From positions 1,302,001-1,366,000 of the forward strand of contig NZ_CP076563.1 of NCBI RefSeq assembly GCF_044357945.1: a stretch of 64,000 nt of DNA. Reading direction: 5' to 3'. The stretch is from QAND01 sp003150225. Lineage in GTDB: Bacteria; Bacillota; Clostridia; Christensenellales; QAND01. This document shows positions 16,364-25,015 of this stretch, piece by piece. A model generated the notes under the pieces. The model was not told where the DNA came from, did no database searches, and was given only the letters and a program-made list of their open reading frames with translations. Position numbers and translations under genes: made by a program. Each line of letters begins with the position of its first letter. Position 1 is the stretch's first letter.

Positions 16364-17137
16364 TTGGGCAAGATTATCGCCATTGCAAATCAAAAGGGCG
16401 GGGTGGGGAAAACCACCACCAACGTCAACCTGAGCGCCTGTCTGGCGGCGCTGGGGAAGAAGGTGCTGACCATCGACATCGATCCCCAGGGGAATACCAC
16501 CAGCGGCCTGGGCGTGGAGAAGAGCGAGGTACAGGATTCCATCTATGAGGTGCTTATCGGCCAGACCGATCCTCATGAGGCCATCCTGCCCACCTGCGTG
16601 GAGAACCTATCCTTGCTGCCCAGCAACATCAATCTGGTGGGCGCGGAGATCGAGATGACATCCATGATCGCCCGGGAACACATCCTGAAGGAGGCCCTAA
16701 AGGGGGTGCGGGAGGAATATGACTTCATCCTCATCGACTGCCCGCCGTCCCTGGGACTTTTGACCCTCAACGCCTTGACAGCGTCCGATAAGGTACTGGT
16801 GCCCATCCAGTGCGAGTTCTATGCGCTGGAAGGCTTGAGCCAGCTCATCAATACCGTGAATATCGTGGGCAAGCGGTTGAACCCCAGCCTTTCCATGGAG
16901 GGGGTGGTTCTTACCATGTATGATCCCCGCACCAACCTATCCCAGCAGGTGGTGGGCGAGGTGAAGCGCTTCTTCAACAACCGGGTGTATGAAACCATGA
17001 TCCCCCGCAACGTGCGGCTGGGGGAGGCCCCCAGCTTTGGCCTGCCCATCACCCTATACGACCCCAACTGCAGCGGCGCCAAGGCGTACCTGGCCCTTGC
17101 GCAGGAGGTCATCGACGCGAATGGAGGAAACGAATAG
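16364..17137 (+). CDS. parA: Chromosome partitioning ATPase ParA (Soj)
   Basis: 257-residue ParA/MinD-type ATPase starting at a TTG at 16364 after GGGAGGATGG. The deviant Walker A is KGGVGKTT at residues 11-18, followed by the A-prime motif DIDPQGNTTSGLG and Walker B LIDCPPSLGLL. The protein dimerises on DNA with ATP and is released by ParB, moving the origin and regulating DnaA in Bacillus. It is followed without gap by parB; promoter and parS lie directly upstream. Confidence 0.97.
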   Translation: MGKIIAIANQKGGVGKTTTNVNLSACLAALGKKVLTIDIDPQGNTTSGLGVEKSEVQDSIYEVLIGQTDPHEAILPTCVENLSLLPSNINLVGAEIEMTSMIAREHILKEALKGVREEYDFILIDCPPSLGLLTLNALTASDKVLVPIQCEFYALEGLSQLINTVNIVGKRLNPSLSMEGVVLTMYDPRTNLSQQVVGEVKRFFNNRVYETMIPRNVRLGEAPSFGLPITLYDPNCSGAKAYLALAQEVIDANGGNE

Positions 17138-17983
17138 ATGGCGAAAGAGATTCGATTGGGCAAAGGGCTTTCCGCCCTGCTGGCCGACGCCGCCGTGGCG
17201 GAACCCCGGGAGGAGGATTACATCAACATCCCGGTAGGGAGCCTGGATCCCAACCCCTACCAGCCTAGGAAAACCTTTGACGAGGAGATGCTCCGGGAGC
17301 TATCCGCCAGCATCTCCGTCCATGGGGTGGTTCAGCCCCTGGTGGTGAGCCGGGGCGGAGATGGGCGCTATACCCTCATCGCCGGGGAACGGCGGCTGCG
17401 GGCCGCTCGGATGGCGGGGCTCCAGGAGGTTCCCGCCGTGGTCCGGGATCTGGGGGAGCGGGAGCTGATGGAGGTATCCCTCATCGAGAACCTGCAGCGG
17501 GAGGATCTGTCGCCGGTGGAGGAGGCGGTAGCCATGAAGAAGATCATGGATGAGTTCTCCATGACCCAGGAGCAGCTTTCCCGGCGCATCGGCAAGAGCC
17601 GCCCAGCCGTGGCCAACGCCCTGCGGTTGTTGACCCTGCCTCAGGAGGTGCTGGAGATGATGGATCGTGGCCAGCTCACCGCCGGACATGCCAGGGCGGT
17701 GCTATCGGTTTCGCCCGAGCTGATGATTCCCTTTGCTCGGGAGATCATGGATCGTGGACTGTCCGTTCGGGAGGCAGAGCGGTTGGCGCCCCTCTTTGGG
17801 CTGGAAGCGCCGGCTCGGGCTCCCAAGGAGAAGGATTTGTTTCTGCGGAACGCCGAGCTGGAGATGACCCGGAGCCTGGGAACCAAGGTGCAGATCAATG
17901 GCAGCGAACGGCGAGGGAAGATCGTCATCGAATACTACAATGCCGAGGACCTGGAGCGGCTGTACGAGCTGCTGCAGGGATAG
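17138..17983 (+). CDS. parB: Chromosome partitioning protein ParB (Spo0J)
   Basis: 281 residues, typical of Spo0J. It contains VGSLDPNPYQPRKTF, the CTP-binding box with AGERRLRAARMAG, the helix-turn-helix around MTQEQLSRRIGKSRPAVANA and a C-terminal dimerisation region (GSERRGKIVIEYYNAEDLER). The ATG directly follows the parA stop codon. It binds parS sites at 15733 and 16278 and slides as a CTP-loaded clamp. It is a paralogue of the Noc-like protein at 14752. Confidence 0.97.
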   Translation: MAKEIRLGKGLSALLADAAVAEPREEDYINIPVGSLDPNPYQPRKTFDEEMLRELSASISVHGVVQPLVVSRGGDGRYTLIAGERRLRAARMAGLQEVPAVVRDLGERELMEVSLIENLQREDLSPVEEAVAMKKIMDEFSMTQEQLSRRIGKSRPAVANALRLLTLPQEVLEMMDRGQLTAGHARAVLSVSPELMIPFAREIMDRGLSVREAERLAPLFGLEAPARAPKEKDLFLRNAELEMTRSLGTKVQINGSERRGKIVIEYYNAEDLERLYELLQG

Positions 17984-17988
17984 AAAAG

Positions 17989-18028
17989 ATATGAAAAGAC
18001 CCATACAGGAGTATGGGTCTTTTCATAT
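17989..18028. terminator. Bidirectional terminator between parB and cvpA
   Basis: A perfect 18-bp inverted repeat, arms ATATGAAAAGACCCATAC and its complement, four-base loop, with A and T runs so that it can stop transcription from both sides. Confidence 0.9.
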
Positions 18029-18111
18029 GCGCAAAGGGCCGCCGGCGCATACGGCAGAATTTGCGGAGAAAACGAGGGCGGCTAGGGATGGGAATGCATA
18101 AAAAGGCGCAT

Positions 18112-18142
18112 AAAAAGGGAGCAGCTGTTGGCCGCTCCCTTT
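18112..18142 (-). terminator. Terminator of the minus-strand cvpA gene
   Basis: On the minus strand GGGAGC, an 11-base loop and GCTCCC are followed by TTTTTAT. Confidence 0.8.
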
Positions 18143-18211
18143 GTCGTTTACATCTTGAGGAAAATCCAGATCGGTGTTGCAAGAATGAACGCGCCAATGA
18201 CACGCAACCCG

Positions 18212-18913
18212 CTAACGGCCGCCGATGAGCAGGAAGAAGAGATTGGTCTTATAGAAGAACGACCCGAAGAAGGAACCGTTGAAATAGTCCACGATGGCGG
18301 TCATATTGAACACGCTCAATACCACCGGCGTGATGAAGAAGATCACATAGCACAGGATAAACGCCTGGGCAAATCCCGACAGAGCGGCGAACAGGGTATC
18401 GTTGCGGATCAGCACCGGGAAGGGCGTTTGGTAGTCCATGATGTTGATCAGCACCCCAAGGGTGATCCGAATGATCAGGAACAGAATCAGAAAGCAGAGG
18501 ATGTTGAGGGACGCCTCTGCAACGGTGTGATCAAAATACTGCCCGACGGTGGTCAATCCGCGGCCCGCAAAGGATTCTCCCATGAGATTGCCCTTTACCA
18601 GCCGGTTAAAAGGGGTCATCAGGGTGGAGGTGTCCACCAGATTGGCCAGGGCCTCATGGGTCATGCCCGATACGGGAACCGAGGACATGGAGGCATCCGC
18701 CAGCTTCTTTGCTCCCTCGGTATAGTTGATCAAGCCGTTGATCATTCCCTGGCCGCCTAAGATCCAGGACAGCACCGGATGCAGAATGAACGCAGCAATC
18801 ATGGAGACCAGGGACGCCCCCGCCTTCATCATCGAGTTGAGGAAGCCACGGTACATGGCGAATACAATACAGAATACAAAGACCAGGATCACGAATAGAT
18901 CGATTAAGTTCAT
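18212..18913 (-). CDS. CvpA-family membrane protein
   Basis: 233-residue protein with about four membrane segments: the first (MNLIDLFVILVFVFCIVFAMYRG, split here only for reading) is the CvpA start, with a conserved Gly-Phe turn; others lie near 36-52, 140-158 and 180-205. CvpA proteins affect colicin V production, and in Gram-positive bacteria are linked to cell-envelope or stress functions, mechanism unknown. The ribosome site is in the 16-base gap after the upstream gene at 18930, so both are probably cotranscribed. Confidence 0.8.
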   Translation of the reverse strand: MNLIDLFVILVFVFCIVFAMYRGFLNSMMKAGASLVSMIAAFILHPVLSWILGGQGMINGLINYTEGAKKLADASMSSVPVSGMTHEALANLVDTSTLMTPFNRLVKGNLMGESFAGRGLTTVGQYFDHTVAEASLNILCFLILFLIIRITLGVLINIMDYQTPFPVLIRNDTLFAALSGFAQAFILCYVIFFITPVVLSVFNMTAIVDYFNGSFFGSFFYKTNLFFLLIGGR

Positions 18914-18929
18914 GGTCGCCTCCTTGCAA

Positions 18930-20063
18930 TCAAGGCAGTTTTAGCAGATAGACGGCATCTGCGGTGGACAGGCCGATATGGCTACCGCTGCCCACGGAAT
19001 GAATCTTCTGGGGGGCGAAGGGAAGCTGATAGCTGCCCGTTTCCTTCCCCGTAAGGTCATAGGACGTGAGAACACTCTCCGCGATGGTGAACAGCTTGCC
19101 ATTGCCCATGAAAACAAACCGGGTATTGGCTTTCATCTGAATATAGACGTCGCTGCCGCTTAGGGAACAGAGCCGCACGGTGGTGATGTTCTCCGAGCCG
19201 GAAAAGGCGCCGCCCGGAACAAAAGCGAACATAGGCTCCCCGTTTTTTGGCTGTACATAGCCGAAGTAGTTCCAGCCGTAGATCAGCTTGCTGTCCCGCT
19301 GATCCCCCACATAGCCGATATCATAAAGGTGGTTGGTGCCCACGGCGTAGAGATGGTCTGGGAAGAACACGATGTTCTGCAGCAGCTGCCCCTGGATGGA
19401 GATCTTTCCAGTGGAATTCAGGGAACCGTCCATAGTCTCGATCATGGCGGAAGGGGTCACGGAAAGGCCGTCCAGGGTGTGCAGATAGAGGTTATCCCCC
19501 TGATAATAGCCGTAGTCCACCACATACTTCCCCTCCAGAGAGATGTTGTGGTCGTTTCCGGCGGCATCCAGCACCACGAGGCGGTAGAGGCCGGAGCTTT
19601 CCTTCACGTGAACCGCTAGGTAGGTATCGCCGCAGCGCACCGACTGAATGGCGCCCACAAACTCCTTGGCGTACTTGAGGTTGCTGGAGGCGTCATAACA
19701 CTGAACCTGGGTGTCGGAATACACCGCCACCTGCTTGCTGGACGCCGACACCCGCATGCCATCGGTGGAGGTGGTGGTGTTCCACTTCTCCTGGTTGCGG
19801 AAGTTGGAGGCGTATAGCTGGGATCCCTGGGTGTAGTAAAGGGTATCTGACGTGGTGGTCCAGTTGGCGTCGGGGCCAAAGCCCAGCTGGGTCAGGTTCT
19901 TGTCCACATGGTAGGGGCGCAGAAAAATCAGGTATATCCCCAACGCCAGCGCCGCCACGGCTAGAATGACGGCCGTCCAGAGCATCCAGGGCTGAACCTG
20001 GGTGCGGCGCGCGCTGGGCCGATGCCGGCGGCGTCCGTTGGACTGTCTTTGGGGTGAGAACAT
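18930..20063 (-). CDS. Membrane-anchored beta-propeller-like protein (resembles DUF5711)
   Basis: 377 residues: a basic cytoplasmic N-terminus (1-25), one membrane helix (about 27-48, WTAVILAVAALALGIYLIFL) and a long extracellular region made of repeated beta strands (for example LYYTQGSQLYASN, KQVAVYSDTQVQCYD, TYLAVHV, GDNLYLHTLDG) typical of a propeller. This layout matches the DUF5711 family of Clostridia, of unknown function. It has its own promoter at 20095-20123 and precedes a CvpA gene. The link with DUF5711 is a recognition by layout, not a computed hit. Confidence 0.65.
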   Translation of the reverse strand: MFSPQRQSNGRRRHRPSARRTQVQPWMLWTAVILAVAALALGIYLIFLRPYHVDKNLTQLGFGPDANWTTTSDTLYYTQGSQLYASNFRNQEKWNTTTSTDGMRVSASSKQVAVYSDTQVQCYDASSNLKYAKEFVGAIQSVRCGDTYLAVHVKESSGLYRLVVLDAAGNDHNISLEGKYVVDYGYYQGDNLYLHTLDGLSVTPSAMIETMDGSLNSTGKISIQGQLLQNIVFFPDHLYAVGTNHLYDIGYVGDQRDSKLIYGWNYFGYVQPKNGEPMFAFVPGGAFSGSENITTVRLCSLSGSDVYIQMKANTRFVFMGNGKLFTIAESVLTSYDLTGKETGSYQLPFAPQKIHSVGSGSHIGLSTADAVYLLKLP

Positions 20064-20094
20064 GTCATACCTCCGAGGAATCAGTATTCATATT

Positions 20095-20123
20095 ATTTTA
20101 GCACAGGGCGCTGGGGGAAACAA
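20095..20123 (-). promoter_or_regulatory. Promoter of the propeller-cvpA pair
   Basis: On the minus strand TTGTTT (20118-20123) and TAAAAT (20095-20100) with a 17-base spacer. It lies after the licD stop, separating this pair from the polysaccharide cluster. Confidence 0.6.
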
Positions 20124-20139
20124 TAAGCCAATTGCGGGA

Positions 20140-20949
20140 TCAGCGCCAGGAAGCGGTAAAGGAGTGGGAGGGCTGCTGCGATTCAACGGGCGGAGGGGTG
20201 CGATAGTCTCCATATAGGTTGGTTAAACGAATATGGTATCCTGCTGTGGCTTGGAAGGGGTGGCCCTCAAACAGCAAAGTGGTACGGGGGAGAAAGATCT
20301 CCTTTGAAATGGGTTCTCGATGAAAATTCCAGTCCCAACAGACACTGCCAATAGAATGGGCTGTTTCGTAGGGAGCGAGTTTGGCTAGGGAATTGATTTT
20401 GTGAAGATATCGATGTGGCCCAATGGAATGAAGGATAGGATAAAGTAGCGTTTTAGCTACGGTATGAAGTCCGCTGCTACCCTTGGTTACGCTTGATACA
20501 GTATGAGGCAAGATACGGTAATACCGGTGTACCGACTGGTAAATCTGCTCCCATTTGCTGGAGTCCTCTATGAGGCCATCCAGCGGAAAGATATCCAGAT
20601 ATACCCCCATAATATGCGCATCGCCAATGGTATGCTCGACGAGGATAGTACGAGGGTCGATCATCTTAGCGATTGGATAAAAATAGCCCGGAGTATATTC
20701 TCCAGATCGAACTTCATAGATGCCAAGCCCATTTTTAGTCAGGGATAGAAAACGGTCATAGTCCGGCCGAGGCATAGAAATATCGATATCATCATCCCAG
20801 GGAATAAACCCTTGGTGCCGTACTGCACCCAGTAAAGTGCCATAGTCCAAAGAATAGTGAAGATCATTGGCCGCACAGAACTTATCAAATGCGATCAGCA
20901 GGTCCAGCTGAATTCTACGAAGCTCCAGAGAGGTAATCTGTGCGCCCAT
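20140..20949 (-). CDS. LicD-family phosphotransferase
   Basis: 269 residues. The N-terminal segment with LHYSLDYGTLLGAVRHQGFI and PWDDDIDISMPRPDYDRF is the LicD nucleotidyltransferase-like motif, with the acidic metal ligands DDDID. LicD proteins transfer phosphocholine or similar groups to teichoic acids, capsules and lipopolysaccharides. It is the last gene of the cluster polymerase-glycosyltransferase-flippase-licD, 10 bases after the flippase with an AAGGAG ribosome site. The real substrate cannot be read; no licA/licC-type choline genes are in this window. Confidence 0.88.
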   Translation of the reverse strand: MGAQITSLELRRIQLDLLIAFDKFCAANDLHYSLDYGTLLGAVRHQGFIPWDDDIDISMPRPDYDRFLSLTKNGLGIYEVRSGEYTPGYFYPIAKMIDPRTILVEHTIGDAHIMGVYLDIFPLDGLIEDSSKWEQIYQSVHRYYRILPHTVSSVTKGSSGLHTVAKTLLYPILHSIGPHRYLHKINSLAKLAPYETAHSIGSVCWDWNFHREPISKEIFLPRTTLLFEGHPFQATAGYHIRLTNLYGDYRTPPPVESQQPSHSFTASWR

Positions 20950-20959
20950 GGTATACTCC

Positions 20960-22378
20960 TTATTTGTTCGTCTTACGGGATGATCTTACTCGCCTGAAGA
21001 TCCGCCCTATTTGAGCCAAATACTTTCGGAATAGCAGGGCTGCGATGCCCAAAGCAAGAAGTGTCATGAAAAGATTGGCTATGGCCCCATAGCGGTTATA
21101 TACAAAGATAAATCCCACCAGCAGGGGAACCATGTACAAAAAACATTTGGTATCAAACTGGAAGGGAATTTGTTTTTTGATGGCATAGATGCCGATGCCG
21201 TCTCCCACCAGATAGCCCAGCAGCAGGGAGATACAGGCCGCCTGAACGCCCAGGGGGCCAATGAGCAGGTGCACCGTCGCCACGTTGGTGAGGCAGGCAA
21301 ACAGGGTGCAGTAGAAGATGGAGGTGGTTTTCAAATAGGCCGTCAGGATGCTGTTGAGAAAGGTGGAAAGGATACCCGCCACCGTGGCCAGGATATAGAT
21401 GGGCACGATGGAAAGGGCACTTTGATACTGGGGATCCACTAAATATGGAAAAGCCAAGTTTACAAGGGGGATCAGACCCAGGGCGCCGCAAAACAAAAAC
21501 TTGACGTAGAGGTTGGTGGCTTTGGAATAGAATTGGGCGGTTCCGGCATCCTGGCCGGATTTGCCAAAAGCCAGCTCCTGCCAGGCCATGGAGAAGCAGG
21601 AGGAGAGAAGGTTCAGCACCAGAGAGAACTTGGTGGCTACGGCAAAATAGCCGTTGAACTCGGTGCCCATGCTCGAGATCACCACTTTGTTGTATCCTGT
21701 CAGCAGCCAGTAGCAAACCGAGTTTACCGATAGGGGCAGGGAAAACCGAAAGAGCTGCTTGACCAGGGAGGATTGGATCATCCCCCGGCGGAATCGGGTC
21801 AGAAGATGCACCTTTCCCTCCAATAGAAGGCACTGGACCAGGATTCCAGAGATATAGGAAAGATATAAGGCTCGGTAGTCCCAATGAAACACCGTTAGCA
21901 GCAGTAGGTTCAGCCCCACGTTGATGAGGGTGGACAGTGCCCCTGATGCGGCGAACAGGACGTTATAGCCCAGGGCGCGGGATACATAGCTGTAAAGGTT
22001 TTGAACGCAGATGATCAGGCCGTATAGAAAGACATAGACCTTATACTGCACGGGGAAAAACAGGGTGATGCCGAAGAACAGCAGGGCGTAAAGAGCGGTA
22101 GAGCTGAAGAAAAGCACCAGGCCGCTATATATCACCGAATACCGGTCCTCCAGCTTCTGGTGGTTGAACATAAACCGCATGATCCCGGACCAGATGTCCA
22201 GAAACAGCACCGAGCTGATCAAAAGGATATAGGTGGTGGCCAGATCGTAATAGCCCAGCTCCGCCGGGGCGATATACTGGGTATGGACGGGCAGCAGCAG
22301 AAAGGAGATCAGCTTGGTGGCAACGCTGCCAAAGAGATAGATGACGGTGGATTTTGCCACCCGTTTGGCTTCCTGCAC
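20960..22378 (-). CDS. Wzx-type polysaccharide flippase (MOP superfamily)
   Basis: 472 residues with about 12 to 14 hydrophobic helices. The N-terminal STVIYLFGSVATKLISFLLL and VHTQYIAPAELGYYDL are typical for the polysaccharide transporter branch of the MOP exporters. GTG start at 22378 after AGGAGGGG. It would move lipid-linked repeat units across the membrane for the polymerase at 23384. The C-terminus is basic (RRVRSSRKTNK), cytoplasmic. Confidence 0.9.
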   Translation of the reverse strand: MQEAKRVAKSTVIYLFGSVATKLISFLLLPVHTQYIAPAELGYYDLATTYILLISSVLFLDIWSGIMRFMFNHQKLEDRYSVIYSGLVLFFSSTALYALLFFGITLFFPVQYKVYVFLYGLIICVQNLYSYVSRALGYNVLFAASGALSTLINVGLNLLLLTVFHWDYRALYLSYISGILVQCLLLEGKVHLLTRFRRGMIQSSLVKQLFRFSLPLSVNSVCYWLLTGYNKVVISSMGTEFNGYFAVATKFSLVLNLLSSCFSMAWQELAFGKSGQDAGTAQFYSKATNLYVKFLFCGALGLIPLVNLAFPYLVDPQYQSALSIVPIYILATVAGILSTFLNSILTAYLKTTSIFYCTLFACLTNVATVHLLIGPLGVQAACISLLLGYLVGDGIGIYAIKKQIPFQFDTKCFLYMVPLLVGFIFVYNRYGAIANLFMTLLALGIAALLFRKYLAQIGRIFRRVRSSRKTNK

Positions 22379-22379
22379 G

Positions 22380-23387
22380 CTATCCCCTCCTTTTTAAGCG
22401 CTGTTTGATCCGAAGGGCCCGGTGGCAGGTCCACAGATAGGCGCGCACGCCCCATAGCCGGTAGACGCCGTACAGGATCCGATGGCTTTTCCGGGGGGAA
22501 TGGGGCAGGATGTCCAGATGCTGGCAGAACAGAGACATGGCGGCCTCCCGGTCCTCCCGGGGAAGGGCGTAGATGGTGCTGGCGCTGTTGACATAGCCCC
22601 GTGCCATCCGCCCCGCTAGAATGGAACGCCCTTCTCCATGGTAATGGGATTGAAACCAGTTATACCAATGGGAATAGGTAGTCCAATCTCCAAAGTAGCT
22701 TTTCAGAGTAGGAGCCCTGCCCACAGCGGAATTGGCATTTCCGATGCGGTAGTGGTATAGAACCGCATCCAGCCAGCAAAAGCGCGCTGCTTCTTGAAAC
22801 AAGGAAAAAAACCAATAGCCATCCTCGTTCATGGCCAGATCCTCCCGGAAAAACAGCTGGTGCGTTAGCAGGAATTCCCGCCGACAGCATTGGCGGAACA
22901 CGCCCCAACCATAATCGGGATAGGTTCGAAAAAGGTAGGTTAAAAAGGCTTCCGTACCCTGGTGAAATGGCGCGCTTGCCAGGGAATAGCGAACTGGATA
23001 GGGCGTAGGATTATTTGAAGAGAAGGTGGCGTATTGAAAAAGAACCACGTCGACCGATTCGCTTTCAAGGGTTTTTTTCAAGGATTCAAGGGCATGAGGA
23101 GCCAGTTGATCGTCCCCATCCAGGAACAGAATATAGTCTCCCGTGGCCTGGCGAAGCCCAGTATTGCGGGCGGCGGATACCCCGGCGTTTTTTTGGTGGA
23201 TCACGTGGATGCGGGCATCCTTTTCCGCGGCCCGGTCACAGAGCGCGGGACAGCCGTCTGGGGAGCCGTCGTCCACCAGAAGAAGCTCCCAATCCCCATG
23301 GGTCTGCCCCGTGACGCTTTGTATGGTATCCGAAAGAAAGGCCTCCACCCGGTAGATGGGGACGATGATGGAAAACCGGGGGCTCAT
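22380..23387 (-). CDS. Glycosyltransferase family 2
   Basis: 335 residues. GT-A fold: FSIIVPIYRVEAFLSDTIQS at the start, LLVDDGSPDGCP (first Asp pair), KNAGVSAARNTGL and the DxD motif LFLDGDDQLAPHAL. A Lys/Arg-rich C-terminus (RIKQRLKRRG) suggests membrane contact. Its ATG overlaps the stop codon of the polymerase gene in ATGA, so the two are translationally coupled. It probably adds one sugar of the repeat unit; donor and acceptor unknown. Confidence 0.92.
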   Translation of the reverse strand: MSPRFSIIVPIYRVEAFLSDTIQSVTGQTHGDWELLLVDDGSPDGCPALCDRAAEKDARIHVIHQKNAGVSAARNTGLRQATGDYILFLDGDDQLAPHALESLKKTLESESVDVVLFQYATFSSNNPTPYPVRYSLASAPFHQGTEAFLTYLFRTYPDYGWGVFRQCCRREFLLTHQLFFREDLAMNEDGYWFFSLFQEAARFCWLDAVLYHYRIGNANSAVGRAPTLKSYFGDWTTYSHWYNWFQSHYHGEGRSILAGRMARGYVNSASTIYALPREDREAAMSLFCQHLDILPHSPRKSHRILYGVYRLWGVRAYLWTCHRALRIKQRLKRRG

Positions 23388-24793
23388 GCCGCGTCCTCCT
23401 CCCGTTGGGGAACGCTGTGCAACAGCTGGGGATAATCGCTTGAACCGGTGCTTTGACTCATAAGGAAGCCCAGGCCTGTCCAGAAGGTTAGGGCGGTAAG
23501 GGAATTGGAGAACAGGAAGGATACCTCAAACATGCCATGGGCGCAGATGCAAAGGGAGTAGATCACAAAAAACCAGATGGCCAAGGATTTCTTGGCATTC
23601 CAAGACAAAATGGTCTTTAGGCAATAGACGGCTAGGGCCAGCATCAAGAAAAAACCCAAAGCGCCATTTGCCACTAAAAGCTGGAGATAGGTGTTGTGCA
23701 GGCCGCCGTTTATAATGCCGGTAAGGGCATATTCGGGGTTTTCCGCCTGCACGACGGCAGGCAGGTTGCGTACGCCGACACCCAATACCGGATGGCGCAA
23801 AAAGGTTTGGAATCCGGCCTTGATCATGTTAAACCGGACTTGAGAAGAGCCGGCTTGCTCCTCCTCCGGGCGATGTATCACGGTAAAGCTGGGACGGGGT
23901 GGCGCATCCGGCGCTGCAAGCGAGGCTACGGCGGTTTCATTTATTGGAGAACCCAGAGCGTGGATCTGTAGATGGGGTACCGTCCATTGGGCCAGCGCCA
24001 TGGAGAGAAAGCCTCCGATACAAACAGCCAGAGCCATTAGAACCGCTTGCTGCTTTTTTCCCCGCTTCAACCAATGGAAGAGGGCAAACAGGGAGAGCAA
24101 AAGGATGAACAGCGCCAATAGACCTGTAATGGCCCGGGAAGCGGAACAGGTAGTAACCAGCAGCTGAACCAGGATATTGAGCCCATGGAACCAGCGCAGC
24201 CAGCGGCGGCCGGCCATGAAAAAATACACCGATAGAAAGAGGGAAAGAAGCCCTACCACCGTAGTGTTGGGGTTGATATAGATACCGGCGAAGCGGTTTT
24301 CCATTACCGGCGGGATGCGGTCGATGACATATAGCGTAAGGGAGATGGCGGAAGCCAGAAAGGTCATGGCCACTACAAGGGCAAAGAGAAGGGTCAGAAG
24401 CCGCTTGCTTTGCTTCCGGTCTAGGGTGGATAGGTAGAAGAAAACCACCACCAGCTGGATGCCCATGGAGGCAAGGCCTTTGAGGTTCTCTACCTTCTGG
24501 GGGTTTACCAGCACCGTCATAAGATAGGCCAAAAGAAAGCCCATCACCAGGACGAACAGGGGGAAGGCGCGATGGGTGGGCCGGTAGGGCCGCTCCTGGA
24601 TCAAAAGGGCCACGCCCAAAAGGCCGCCCCAGGCATATGCAAGAAGGTTGCATAGGGTCAGCACCTGTTCCGGGCAGTAATAGAGGGCGTGCAGCATGGC
24701 CACCGCCGTTAGATAACACAAAAAGGGCACGATGCCCAGCCGCTGAACCAGCCGGGGCTTGCCGTTCCCATAGGATTCGGATTGCACCGTCAT
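23384..24793 (-). CDS. Wzy/O-antigen-ligase-like polysaccharide polymerase
   Basis: 469 residues from the ATG at 24793 (GAGG eight bases upstream; a TTG lies directly before it). About ten membrane helices and one large extracellular loop (about 255-325) followed by the conserved HPVLGVGVRNLPAVVQ and LHNTYLQLLVANGALGF segment, the Wzy_C hallmark of O-antigen ligases and polymerases. First gene of a four-gene surface-glycan cluster. No priming phosphoglycosyltransferase is present, so initiation must come from elsewhere. Confidence 0.87.
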   Translation of the reverse strand: MTVQSESYGNGKPRLVQRLGIVPFLCYLTAVAMLHALYYCPEQVLTLCNLLAYAWGGLLGVALLIQERPYRPTHRAFPLFVLVMGFLLAYLMTVLVNPQKVENLKGLASMGIQLVVVFFYLSTLDRKQSKRLLTLLFALVVAMTFLASAISLTLYVIDRIPPVMENRFAGIYINPNTTVVGLLSLFLSVYFFMAGRRWLRWFHGLNILVQLLVTTCSASRAITGLLALFILLLSLFALFHWLKRGKKQQAVLMALAVCIGGFLSMALAQWTVPHLQIHALGSPINETAVASLAAPDAPPRPSFTVIHRPEEEQAGSSQVRFNMIKAGFQTFLRHPVLGVGVRNLPAVVQAENPEYALTGIINGGLHNTYLQLLVANGALGFFLMLALAVYCLKTILSWNAKKSLAIWFFVIYSLCICAHGMFEVSFLFSNSLTALTFWTGLGFLMSQSTGSSDYPQLLHSVPQREEDAA

Positions 24794-24858
24794 CAATGGT
24801 ACCTCATGGTATGGATGGAATACGGGTTACGCATCATTCTAACACGTATTATATCCGC

Positions 24859-24907
24859 TGTGGATAAAGTTTACCTTAACTTTATCATCGGCCAAAATGC
24901 GTGTCAA
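24859..24907 (-). promoter_or_regulatory. Promoter of the glycan cluster with an overlapping operator-like repeat and DnaA box
   Basis: On the minus strand TTGACA (24902-24907) and TAAAGT (24879-24884) are 17 bases apart. A perfect inverted repeat GATAAAGTT-TACCTT-AACTTTATC covers 24863-24886, overlapping the -10 box, and a perfect DnaA box TTATCCACA (minus strand, 24859-24867) overlaps the repeat. Confidence 0.6.
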
Positions 24908-25015
24908 GGAACGGGGAAGGCGCTGGCGAGGGAAAAGATTGGCCTCCTCCCTGTTATTTTGCGCGAATTTTTGGTACCATTGTAGAAACAATTTGGATGG
25001 GACGAGAGGGCAAGT

